Shown piece after piece: positions 23,981 to 35,580 of a DNA stretch of 64,000 bases. The notes under the pieces are model-generated. The model was given only the letters and a program-made list of their open reading frames with translations. It did no database searches and was not told where the DNA came from. This DNA is from Apis mellifera. Its lineage: Eukaryota > Arthropoda > Insecta > Hymenoptera > Apidae. The position numbers were made by a program, and so were the translations under genes. The stretch spans positions 9,302,009 to 9,366,008 of the forward strand of contig NC_037648.1 of assembly GCF_003254395.2 (NCBI RefSeq). The letters are read 5' to 3'. Positions within the stretch are counted from its first letter, which is position 1. Each line of letters starts with the position of its first letter.

Positions 23981-25800
23981 GAGAAACAGTTTCGAAGTGA
24001 GCACGGACTGGCCTTATTTGCTCCCCGGAATTAATAATTCATATTTACACGCGCAATTACAAACACGGTAGGCCAGCGGCGTACATTAACACAGCCGAGG
24101 CTGCAATTAACGTCTCGTGCCAGGATCCTCTCCCCTCCCTTCCCTTCTGTGTTTGTGTATCTTGCACCCTCGAACGATGAAATTAATCGACCATGAGTCG
24201 GATGAATTTTCTTAGATGGGAAAATCGATCGAATGGAAATGATCGTGTGACGAGAAACAATTATACGGATCGTACGCTATCTATTCTTTATAATTAAGAA
24301 ATGGAAATGTATGCGTAATGAGGTGTCATCTGACTGAGCAATGAGTTGATTTTTTATTTGTATAGGAAGATAGAGGAAGAGTTCGTTATCTTTCCAATTA
24401 TGTTTAATTAATTTTTTCGATATGAATTTTTCTTGTAAATTTTGTGTTTCATCATCAATGAAATGATTGGAAGCTTTACAGGCAAATTGATGGATTCGTG
24501 GAAAGATTTTGAAGAAAAAAGGGACAAGGGATGTTTTGTATCCCAGTTTTTTGGGATGAAATATTACCACCAGATCGTCAAATAATTGCTATGTAGAATA
24601 TGTTACATGCAAAAAACTTTTAGATATCGAGTAATATAAAAGTACTTGTATTATTTATCCTTGAAGAAGAAAATTGCTTGAAAATTATCTTTGATTTTAT
24701 AATATGTAATATAAAATTAATATAAAAAATTTAATTATTCAAAGAAAAATAGATGCAAAAAATATGCAAATTATTTTTAATAAAATTGAATTGAATACAA
24801 GTGTGTTTTTGTGTTTCTCTCTTTTTTGTATTCTATTCATTGAAAATCATAGTTGAATGTTTTATTCCTTTCCGTACGTAGATAGAAAAATCAGGTCGCG
24901 GTTCAAGTTAGATGGATCGGGGTAAAAAAGAAAAAAAAATGGATTGCATGTTGCACACGATCCATCCTGATTCCCTTCGAATTTGATAGCGTAGAGGGGT
25001 ATAATATGTCATACTGGAAGCATGATATATGCGTCAATCGTGGGATAATTTAATAAAATTTACGCGAAATTCGGTAATCAATTTTTTTTTCTTCTCTTAA
25101 AGATAACGTCTAGTCAAAAATTTTGTAAAATGTTTATTTTTCCGTTACAATACATCTATTTTAGAATTATTGAAAATTTCCTGGTAACACTTTTTTCGAC
25201 TTCCTGGATTTCGACTTCTCAAAGAATGAATCCACTTTTTTTTCCATCTATCGTCCCATTTATCGAGACTCTTTTGCGAGAAAAAGCTTTTTCACCATTA
25301 ATAAATCCAACCATCGATAAAGCGTAGCTTTCCTCAAAAAGAGAGAGAAAAGGAGGAAAAGAAAATCGCTTTTCTCTGAATTAATGTTCGACATTCACCT
25401 TTCACGCCTCACGTTATATTTTTACTTGACGAATGCATTGCGTATTAGTTCTCTAATGAAACGGTCTGATAACGTTTGCGAGACAAATCGATCGGCGGCC
25501 GTTCCGGCCTGTTTGAGGCTTTGCATTTTGATCGATGCACTATATGTAAAGCTGTGATGAAACATTGAAGTTTTATCGTCGATACAAATGGATTTTTATT
25601 AGCTTTGTATATATTATTGTGCATATTATTATATATTCTTCATTCCGTTTTAATAGAACATGAATACGAACTTCTTGTAACTTAGAGATGATTTGCAAAC
25701 AAAAAATTTAACTTTTAAATCGATTCAAAATCTTCAACATATCATTGTTAAAATGGTTACTTTTCTAGAAATAAACGTATCATCGCGTAATTTATCTTAA
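23980..25800. other. Small island followed by A+T-rich sequence
   Basis: The block at 23990-24200 is G+C-richer and contains the palindrome CAGCC-GA-GGCTG near 24094-24105. Sequence beyond 24260 is A+T-rich, with short unremarkable frames at 24277-24570 and 25130-25327. Confidence 0.45.
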
Positions 25801-25804
25801 ATTC

Positions 25805-26213
25805 GATTAATTAAAATTAGAAATTTTAAAATTAGGAAAACTTTGAATCGTTATAACTCCGAAGATAGTAACTTCCGATAAACAAATTATCGATAATTAG
25901 AAACGGGGATCCTTCTATTTTAAAACGCTTTTTTATTTTTCTCGATACGACTTCCGGTTTCCGAGATATCATCGCATAAAGGAAAATCAATTTTTAATCG
26001 TTTACTCTGAACCCCCGATTAAACTCTATTAAAATTAGAAAAAATTTAAACCGTTATAACTCCGAAGATAATAACTTCCGGTCAACGAATGAACGATCAC
26101 TGGAAACGAGGAACCTTCCTCTTTAAAATGCTTTTTTATTTTTTTTCGATACGACTTCCGGTTCCCGAGATATCGTCGTGTAAAAGAAAGGTTAATTTTT
26201 GATCGTTTACCAT
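25805..26213. repeat. Diverged tandem duplication, about 205-bp unit (2 copies)
   Basis: Copy A runs about 25805-26010 and copy B about 26018-26213. Both share, in the same order, TTAAAATTAG, GTTATAACTCCGAAGATA, TAACTTCCG, GCTTTTTTATTTTT, CGATACGACTTCCGG, CCGAGATATC and TTTTTGATCGTTTAC-type words. Within each copy the two CCGA-rich blocks are themselves similar, hinting at an older half-unit of about 100 bp. There is no open frame. It could be a piece of a dispersed non-coding repeat or the untranslated end of a retroelement. Confidence 0.8.
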
Positions 26214-26410
26214 CTCCGTTCTTGTCTCTTACTCGGATCTCTCGCTCGCACCTAGTTTTACTGACCTATCTCAAGTTCCAGACGAGTGACAGACGCGATT
26301 CCTAGAAAAACGTTGATAAGCGATTCGTGGAAGGACGTAATACGCATTTCCAGGAAAAAATGTAGGTCAGGCGCCCATTCATTATCTCTGCACCATCTTA
26401 AGCGTTATTG

Positions 26411-26470
26411 ACACTTTGAATCCTGATATCTCGATAACGAATTGAGATATCAGGATAATTCAAAAAGTAA
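26411..26470. repeat. Palindromic element (13-bp perfect core stem)
   Basis: ATCCTGATATCTC (26420-26432) pairs perfectly with GAGATATCAGGAT (26444-26456). The loop can add a G-U and two A-U pairs. Outside the core, CTTTGAA on the left is mirrored by TTCAAAAAG on the right with a short offset. The GAGATATC word is also present in both copies of the tandem duplication about 200 bp upstream, so the two may belong to one repeat family. Confidence 0.7.
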
Positions 26471-27360
26471 TTTCAATGGCATAGTTTTCTTTGTCTTTTG
26501 AATGGATTTTAATAGCAAAATTGTTAATTTTTTTGAAAATACACTCGTATCTTTAAGTTTAAACTGATCTAATGATCATTTTCTATTGCTGAATCTATTA
26601 ATTCTAAAGAAAAAAATCATTTGAGAATAATTCGTTTAATAGTGAAATTTTCAAATCAAGAGAAAATTATTTTCGTGAAAGATGATTCGACAATATTTGA
26701 AGTTGTTGCATTAATAACATTAGATGACATTAGTCGATGAGAAAGGCGATGAAGGAAGACTTTGTAAGAAAATAGGTATATAATGTATGAATATCCATAT
26801 TCCTGCTGGTATAGCGACGTGAAAATATATCCTCGTGCTCTAGACTAATTTCTTTGAATGATACTACATCTCGTAGACATTTTTTATGGCTATACTTTGC
26901 GAAGCAGACTTGTATTAACGCCGCTGTCGCCTTGAACTATTGTTCTTGAGAATTTTATTGATATTAATATTGGAGGCGGACTTGTACCAGAACTTGAGAA
27001 TATTGGATTCTAGTTTATGTATGGAAACAGTAGTATTATATAAGTATTGTAGGTTGATATTCACTCCCGTGATACAAACTTTTTATCCTTTATGTGAATT
27101 TCCCAGAAAGAAAAGTTCTCCTTTATATCATCCTCTCTCTTTTTACATTTTAAATATATATTTAGAAACGAAAAGTTTTAAATTATTCAGATCCCGTATA
27201 AATCTTAATCGGTTTAAAATATCCAATTAAATTTGAAACTTGATCCAATTCTTCGAGTCACTTTTCATTAAAAAAAAATCATTACTCACGTGTTTCACTC
27301 TTTGGACAAACATTTCAAAATTCGAATAACGCGCAAATTAATTCTTAATCTCAAGATGCT
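26470..27360. other. A+T-rich non-genic stretch
   Basis: This is A+T-rich with a modest rise near 26800-26960. A 96-residue plus-strand frame (26940-27230) has no recognisable domain. Confidence 0.5.
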
Positions 27361-27589
27361 AATTCACATTCAAACGTCATCTCCCCCCACCCCTCCACAT
27401 CATCGAATCAGCTTTTAGAAATTCAAGCTTTTGCCACAAACATTTGCCAACCGCCGGCACACACTCGGGGAATTAGTTAATCCCATTCCATCTGCGTGAC
27501 AAAACACGCAACGTTTATGAGCAAACAGTGACTCGGGATTAAACAAACAACATAAATCACAATTTACACAAGTGCGAAACCTCCTGCCT

Positions 27590-27611
27590 CCCTCCCTCCC
27601 TTCTCCTCCCC
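27590..27611 (-). other. G-quadruplex motif
   Basis: On the minus strand the tract reads as four G runs of 3-4 with loops of 7, 1 and 1 nt (plus strand: CCC-T-CCC-T-CCC-TTCTCCT-CCCC). This fits the canonical G3+N1-7 pattern. A second C-rich tract (27653-27680) with three C4 runs follows about 40 bp downstream. Confidence 0.6.
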
Positions 27612-27863
27612 TCGCAAATTTGTTTTGATACGCCCTGATGTTAAAGGACCTCTCCCCTCCTCCCCTTTCCCCTTGCCTCCGTTTGTCAGAAAAGGGAGAA
27701 AAGAGAGATTTGTTCGCAGGATTTCAACCGCTTTGAACGTCGAATTGCACCATGGATTATTGCGAGCAATAATCCAACGATCCTTCTTGTCCAATCCTTG
27801 GTGTAAAATTCAACGTTTACACACATTGGTGGACAAAAGAAATAGGAAGAGAAACGAAAAAAA

Positions 27864-27881
27864 AGAGAGAGAGAGAGAGAA
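27864..27881. repeat. (AG)9 microsatellite
   Basis: This is a perfect AG dinucleotide tract in a purine-rich surrounding. Confidence 0.9.
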
Positions 27882-28199
27882 ACGAACAAACAGGAACACA
27901 AACCACAAATCCCCCCGTTAAACCTGCAAACGGAGAGAAAGAGAGAAAGAGAGAGAAAGAATGTTAATATCGTGGAAATTTTCGCGTAATTTTTTTCGCT
28001 TGGCTATTCGCCGCGTGGTAATTGCACAAAGGGCTACGTGTCATCAATATTTCAAAGGTCGCGTCGAGTGAACGGCTAATGCGATTTTTTTCGAGTTGCA
28101 GCGAGGAGCGTTCTTGTTTCCGGAATGTAGACGAATTTCGGGACAAAGGGTGGAAAAGTGGCTAGGATGGGAGAATGCAGGGAATTGAAAATCAATTGG

Positions 28200-30920
28200 T
28201 GTATGAAGAATACAGTATGTGTTAAAAGTACACGGTGTATTTATAAGGAAATTTATCTAATTCTTGATTTCAGATCGGAATGGATTGTAACGTATTTAAT
28301 ATTCTTTTCTAAATTGCAAAATTTTATTCCATAATATAGAACATGATTGAATTCTGAACATTTTATTTATCCAAATTTTTGCATAATTATAAAGTTATAT
28401 TTTTTAAAGATGAAGAATATTAAGGAATATAAATATAAAGGAAAAATATTAAAAATCTCAAGAAAATTGATATACAAATAATATATACTAATAAAAAATG
28501 TTGTTACACATACAGTATCAAAATTCATAGAGGAATGGCTAATTAAAAGCAAATAAGATTCACAATAACAATTAATTTCAATAATAATGTATTGTAAATA
28601 ATCCTAAACTAATATTTCTTTCCAGTTTTGCAAAATGAATCCAAACAAAGTCTCTCAGAGTAGACCCTTACATCCACGCACGTAGCTCGTATCAAAGAAA
28701 CAAGTTTCACGAGGGCAAGAGCCGAGTGGTTGGTAATGGAGGAACCAACATCAACTCTTGATGCTCGAATGTCGTTGTTGAAGCTAAAACGTGCAAGTCA
28801 AGTTACGAGGGGACAAACGATTTTTTCTCTTTCTCTCTCTCTCTTTCTCTCTCTCCGGATTTCTTCTTTTTAAAGGAGGCTGAATGTAAGAACAGCGATT
28901 GAGAGCATTTTAGAAACGTCTTCGGGGACAAGGAGATGAGAATGACGATGGAAGGTGGTGCAATTGTCGAGAGTGAGATTCGACGAAATGAATATGAAGT
29001 GGAGGAAAAGTGTGCTCGTTTTTTGTTAGGTGTTCGACCTCCTCTTGACCTTTTCCTATGATAATAGATCGTTAAGATGAAATGAAGAAGGTTGAACAGA
29101 AAAATTGTTAATGAATATTTGGTATCGATTAAGAATTGGACGGGGAAATATTATAGATTAGAAATAATCTATTGTTATAGACTTTTTTTTATTTTTTTAG
29201 TTTATTCAAGGACTTTTTCGAATTCGAGATAGCCATTTGATGGTAAATTGTAAGAATATTGGAAAAATTTTATCAAACATTTATTTTGTACGAAAGTATA
29301 TTTGTAGAGTAAATTTAAATAAAAAATAATGACTTTTTTTAATGTAATGTTATAGTAATTTGTCTAGATTTTTGTTCTAGAGAAATTGATGATAATATAT
29401 TACAGTATTTAATTTCAAAGATATACAGATAGAATACTATTTTGAATTTAATGTAATTAATGTGAATTAATCGTGATTTAATTTATTTGAAATATATCAA
29501 CTATTCCTGGCAATTATTCATTTGTTTCTATATTAAATAGATTAATATATTTAATTATATTTTCAATTCTTTTTGATAATGAGTTAAAGACACATTTATA
29601 TAAGTACTTTTACAATTAATTCTTTGATTGAAATAAAAATGTTCAAATTATAGAATTGAACAGTTTTATTCATTAATAGATATGCATGTTCTGTTACTAA
29701 AATTACAGCAATTCCTACGATTATACTTGCCAATTACTTTTTACCGTACTTTCGAAATCACCGCCATTTGGCGCGAATCGATTAAGTTCTTTTCCAGTTT
29801 CAATTAGGAGAAGTGTTAGCCAAGTAGTTAATTCAACTTCTTAATCACTCTTAAAACGTTTTGTTCCCGGCAATAACAATAAATGTCGAAAATCAAAGCT
29901 CTTTTTTGTTAAAATGAAAAAAATTATATCGTGTTAAAATAATTTATCAATCGGTATGTTCATCGTTATTCTTAATTTATCTAATTCGTTTTCAATAATG
30001 AAACGATGGTTTATTATTTGTATCTTCAGATCTAAATTGCATATTTTTTTGTATCACACAGTTTCTAAAACAAATTAGTAATTCTATTATTACAATGATA
30101 AACTTCAGTCTTAAATCCTTCAAATTTATTTGATATTTATTTCTATTTCTTCCATCCTCCCATCTCACCAAATTTGAAAGGAGAGAAAAATAAATAAAAT
30201 ATCGCCAACCAATTTATCATCCTATCTTCTAACTAAAGTGATAGTAGCTAGCAAAAATGAATTATTTATCCTTCATAAAGTACAGAAATATATTAGCTAG
30301 CTTTCGATATCGTTCTCTCCATTAAAAACAATTGGACAGGTTGGAATATAATTATCTGAATAAAACAAAAGAAATTCAACAAAATATATCGACTAATTTT
30401 ATTAACATTATTTTATTATCATTATTCTCAAATTATCTCTTAGACAAACGATTATGTCACTAATCGATCTTCTCTAATTCATTATCCTCGAATTACCTTC
30501 TAAACAAATGCGATCGTGAGAACAACCTAGATCAAAATGAATTATCTGTACTGAAATATATTACTATACTTGGAAGCAACATTCACCATAGATCTCAACA
30601 TAGTATATTACTCGATCGAAAACACAGTTGAACAAGTTTGAATTACATTAGATTCTTGCGTATGAGATACACGAATTTACGTTAACATACGTGTTACAAT
30701 TTATATCGCATTGTATGATAGATTTCACGAAATTCTGTTGAAATTCTTCCACTCTTTGGAGTTATTTATTTCACTTGAAAAATTAAACTAATAATTACAC
30801 GTTTTTTAATTTAATCTCGTAATTAAATATTCCTTTTCCATATTATTAATTATTTTCATACTTCTACACATATTTCATTGAGATAAAATTTCAAATTTCT
30901 TCCAGATTTCTTTTACACGG
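28200..30920. other. Mostly A+T-rich stretch with a small island
   Basis: An island at about 28640-29060 includes a CT-rich tract (28829-28857). From 29070 to 30920 the sequence is A+T-rich with no credible frame or RNA. Confidence 0.5.
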
Positions 30921-31350
30921 GAACTTCGTGCCACCATTTGAAAATAAAGGAGTTCCGACCATTTCATTCACCCAATAATCTCGCGCGATTCACGATCGAT
31001 GGTCAGAAACGGAAACGATCGATGGCGCACGATAACATTATCTCGCCGAAGTTTCGAGGTTTCCCGCGTACGATCCGTTGTACTATCTCCATTTACACGC
31101 ACGACACACGTCGCCCGACATCTATCCAAGTATCACGAGCGCACGATCCGACCCGATTCCCCCGCGACCAGCCAAGTTCACGAGAGTGCTCGGCCCGAGG
31201 CGTCTGTTCGCAGTTTGCGAAACGATCGTTGGCAAGATTCGAGCTGGAATGATAAAAAAAAAGAGAGGGGAAGAGAGAGAGAGAGAGAGAGAGAGAGAAG
31301 AAAAAAGGGGAACAAGCAACCACGTGTAGGGAATATCACCGAAGTGCCTT
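30920..31350. other. G+C-rich island 13
   Basis: This CpG-rich block has three overlapping plus-strand frames and two minus-strand frames. Their overlap suggests composition rather than coding. It ends in a GA microsatellite (31272-31298). Confidence 0.45.
31272..31298. repeat. (AG)13 microsatellite
   Basis: This is a perfect AG tract within a longer purine-rich run (31252-31310). Confidence 0.95.
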
Positions 31351-31654
31351 CTATTTGAACTGTTCTATTTCGTTTCGTTCTTTCTATCTGAATTTATATA
31401 TATATTTGGTGCAGCAGAGTGGAACGAAATTCGCGTCGTTAAGAAGTGGATTGAAGTTGTATTTTGTGGTATTTGATTGGCAAATTTTTTAAGGTTCAAT
31501 TTAAAAATTGTTTTAAATCTTTGCAATTTTTTTTTTAAGAAATATAGCTTTTTCTCGAGTAGAAATGAGTTTCGATGGAGGAATTATTCGAGGTAGATTG
31601 TGAATAAATTGAAGGAAAATATTGTTTCACAGGAAATTTTGTTTTTTCGAACGT

Positions 31655-31802
31655 TTGGGAATCATTGAAAAATGATTTTTTCCTTTTTTTCAGTCGAAAA
31701 ATTATTCAGGTCGAGTTTCCAATCATTGAAAAATTATTCGGATCGATTTTTCGTATTGGTTTCGCATTGAAAAATAGCACTCTTCATTTTCAATGATTTT
31801 TC
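31655..31802. repeat. Cluster of direct and inverted AATCATTGAAAA words
   Basis: AATCATT-GAAA-AATGATT (31660-31677) is a self-contained 7-bp hairpin. AATCATTGAAAA recurs at 31721-31732, and its reverse complement lies at 31787-31798. A longer direct repeat, GAAAAATTATTC followed by GGTCGA/GGATCGA, occurs at 31696 and 31728, 32 bp apart. The stretch is non-coding. Confidence 0.7.
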
Positions 31803-32600
31803 ACCGAGGATGGGGTTGAATGAAAAAATGTCAAACATATTCTAAACCCTGTTTTAAATTTTAAAATTACAATATACATGCAATTATTGAATATTATTCG
31901 ACCTATCCGAATACTATCAAAATCCACGCAATTTAAACATTTTAAAAAAGGAAATAACAGAAAGCTTTGAAAAAACAGTATCTTCTTTTTCGATAGTTCT
32001 TTCGGATCAGTAGATAGAATTGATAGATAGTTTTGTGAAAATTGATTCGCGGCGGAAAACAGTTGTCGGTTTCCTTTTGCTGGAGTTGGATAAATTTATT
32101 GGAACTTGATTCGAACTTCTCTTCTTTGCTAAAATTGTTGCGATTTTACGTTTCGTTCGTTATATATCGAATATAGAATTTCTATTTCATTTCATTAAGA
32201 TCAAACGTAAATTCGACAAAAATTAATTCTTTATATTTTTTTTTTTAGAAATGAAGTTACTGTTAATCATCTTGAAAAATTACATCATCCTATTTATACT
32301 TTATTCATCAAGTAAATATATAAAATATTTTTCAATACTTCAGAAAAATCTTAATCTCGTTGATCAAATATTTTTTTCCTTCTATAAATTCTTAGATTTA
32401 ATTTAACATTTTTTTTACATTAAACTATTATCTAACATACATACTATATTTCTAAAACTTTTTAAATATTTCAGGCTTCCTATACTATTACTTAATAAAC
32501 GAATTACAACGAAATCGAAATCTCGATATAAATATAATCCGAAATTTCTTCAAGAATCTGTAATAATAATAAAGAATCTTATGTTTCGATGAACATAAGT
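31802..32600. other. A+T-rich non-genic stretch
   Basis: I see no credible open frame, RNA gene or repeat of note in this segment. Confidence 0.55.
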
Positions 32601-33900
32601 TCAGCCACGATACTCATCCAAGCTCATAAGTCAAATATAAAAGGCGACTTGAATCGATCCTCGACTCTGTTACGTCTGAGAATCGCGATAACTGACAAGA
32701 GTCTGACATGATCCTCGCGTGACGATAACGGTTTGACTTACGAATCAGTGGCTCGTCAGACCGGCTGACGAGATAGTGACAGCCGATTATGGTTTGCCAA
32801 GTTTATAAGCCGGCAAAGGGAGAGCGGAGGGTGGAAGGGCCCTTGCCAGGACTTTAACGAGCGCTTCGAACTTTCGCGAAACCTCTCGTGACACAAAGCA
32901 GCCGCGAAATTCTACGATGGACGAGCCACGAAAGGGACCTGGGCTTCCCTGTTGCGTGGTCCAAGATAGATAGACGGATCCGATATTTCATTCGTGCCCT
33001 ATCTGACGATGTGTTCTTCCAACAACGATAACGATCCGGAATAACGGGCCAAACTTTCTTCCACGAGTGTAGATTGAGTTTTGGTTTGGTTGAATGATGC
33101 TATAAACAGAGTAAACTCGATAAATTCGATAAATGTTGGGAATAAGTGATACGTGGTTCGATTCGAAGAGTATTTAAATATTCAGTATTTTAATTGTCCA
33201 TGTTAGGTTCGCAATATTTCACGATTCATCTGATCTATGTTTAATGCAATTATACTGATAACAAATTATATTGTATGTATAAATTAAATTATAACAAGAA
33301 GAAGTTCTGACGAGAAACAAGTAAATTTTATTCGAGTATTATTTATTGATTCGATTATCCAGTTAAAAGATTTCTTCAGAAACGAGTCATCTCTTTTTTT
33401 CGAAAACTTTCAAATTGCCGGACACTATAACGTGCAACGAACGAGCCTTTTTAAAGGAAGAGGTTTGGCTACACTCACGGGACAACTATGCCCGAACAAT
33501 ACTTGGTAAAAAGAGAAACTTGTTTGTTGAAGACGTTGAAGAAGGGAACGGTTTCCGTGGCGGGGAATAATGTTCCTCCATTGACAAAAAAATTGCATCG
33601 TACTCGGGTCGAAACAGAGTAAAAACCGTGAGCGGGGGAGGGAAAATAGGGGTAGATCTCCATTTACTATTCCTTTCGACCCTCCCCCTTTCGAGCCGGG
33701 GCATGATGGGAAACGGTAATGGCGCTACTTTCAAAGTATGCTGAAATGTAAACTGGAACGTGTCTCGCGTTGAAGTTTTGCAGGTTGGAAACGCGAGAAC
33801 GCATCTTCAAACGCGGATGCGATGTGCGAAGTTGCATTGATTAAAGGAGCGAAAGAGAAAGGGAGCATCGATGAAGCGATTGAAAAGAGGTTTTTAGAAG
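32600..33900. other. Two G+C-richer islands (14 and 15)
   Basis: The blocks at 32600-33070 and 33420-33900 are separated by A+T-rich sequence. The first contains a G+C-rich hairpin (32752-32772). The second has two overlapping minus-strand frames (33475-33734) that look compositional. Confidence 0.45.
32752..32772. repeat. Perfect hairpin, 8-bp stem
   Basis: CTCGTCAG-ACCGG-CTGACGAG is a perfect inverted repeat with a 5-nt loop, strong because half of the pairs or more are G-C. Confidence 0.7.
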
Positions 33901-35580
33901 TATTGGCCAGATACTGTTTTACAGAAATTCCTTTCCGCAGAAGAAAATTCGAAAAATTTAAATTCAAAGAAATAAATATTTTGAATTCTCAGATCTGAAA
34001 GGAATAAGAATATTGAATGGTTAGCTTTCGATATTTCGATCACTTTTTGTTATCGGTATAAAAATACGTATATTTATCGAATCTTTAGTTTCAATCAACT
34101 TGGGGAAAATTATTTTCGATGTAATAATATTATTATAAATTTCGTATTATTTTATCTATCCGACGTATATATGTCTTTTTGCCGAAACATTCGATTCATA
34201 TTTGTAACTCGAACGGAACGTGTCTGTTCCGTCAAAACAATATTGTATTTGGCCGCAATGTACCTACACCTGCACAATCCCGCTGAAACATCAAAATTGC
34301 ATTAACTTGATAACTGGTTGTTCAAACTCGAATTTTCTGTTAAGCAACTGATTCGCTCGATGAACCATTTGCTCACGTAATTAACTCTCTGTTAAACGTT
34401 CTCTATCTTTGTCCTAATTTTCCTCAGAATTTGATCCATAGTTATTTCATTATCTTGGCGTAGATATATAGGAATAAATTGAAATCGAATTTTTCGGGAA
34501 AGAGAGAAGCTTAAGAAATGAATGATCGTTTTAATTATTAAAATAATAATAATAATAACTTTATATCGGTGATAATTTTCTAAATTTTGAAAGAACAAAT
34601 TATTTTCCTTTAATCCTTTGGAATATATATTCTAAATAGGGAGGTCTATGAATAAGAACCTTTTTATACTCATAAATAATGATTAAAAAAGAGTCACGAA
34701 AGCGTGACTCTTGTAATTGTATTCTTCTGTTAAGATGCGTAAAGTTGTGAGAAGTTTATGCGGGAAAGAGTTAAATTTTACCTAGCAACGGTTTCTCATC
34801 AAGTTTTAAGTAACTGAACTTTGTACAATTATTTTTTATTATAATTTTAAAAGCTTAAAGTACGACATTGATATATAGAACGATCAATAAAATGAATTGA
34901 AAGAGATTATAAGTTTATATTTTACAATCCTTGTTTTATATAAAATAATATTTTTAAAATATTTTTAAAAAAAAGTATGGATTTTAATGAATAATAATAA
35001 GTTCGTGTATGTAAAATTAATTTAATTCTTTTGAAATTTAAGCAACGAAAGACTTGTCCCTTTCAGATTACTCATTCAAGTGCAAATAAGAAAGTAACTG
35101 CTGCATACATCTTCTAAGATATTTATCTTGCACTCGTACATTCTCTTTTCCTTCTATCTTTCTATCTTCTTTAGTCAATTCACGTGAACTTTGAGGATAT
35201 ATACCTAGAAGAGACATTCAAATTTTGATCCATTCTCTTAACAAACTTCTATTTATTTTAAATATTTTGTCTCTTCTTTTTGTTTCTAATTTTTCTTTTC
35301 TTAAGTAATTAATTTCTCGCAAAATTGTTCTAGAAAATTTATCAAACTTATACCAATTATTAGCTTAAAACAGTTATTGATATTTAAAATATATATCTAT
35401 ATTCCATAATTCAATCGAATCAAAATTGAAAATGAAATATTTGTCTTGTATAAATATTGAAGATTCAATGCAAACAACAATCTCTTCCAATTTCAAAAAG
35501 ATTCTTTTTAACTTTACTATCGAATAAACTCATATTATCTAACAGAATTTAGCTTTAGTTCTCAGAAAGATTTCAAAGAT
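33900..35580. other. A+T-rich non-genic stretch
   Basis: It holds an (AAT) tract near 34540-34558 and the perfect hairpin at 34689-34712. No coding signal was seen. Confidence 0.55.
34689..34712. repeat. Perfect hairpin, 10-bp stem, 4-nt loop
   Basis: AAGAGTCACG-AAAG-CGTGACTCTT is a perfect inverted repeat in an otherwise A+T-rich surrounding. The tight loop makes it a stable cruciform or RNA hairpin. Confidence 0.75.

Larger units (their letters stand above)
27360..28200. other. Island 12: C/T-rich and G/A-rich tracts
   Basis: The plus strand carries C-rich tracts at about 27580-27612 and 27650-27682, an AG microsatellite at 27864-27881 and GA-rich sequence at 27931-27960. Open frames on both strands here follow from the low-complexity composition. 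Confidence 0.5.
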
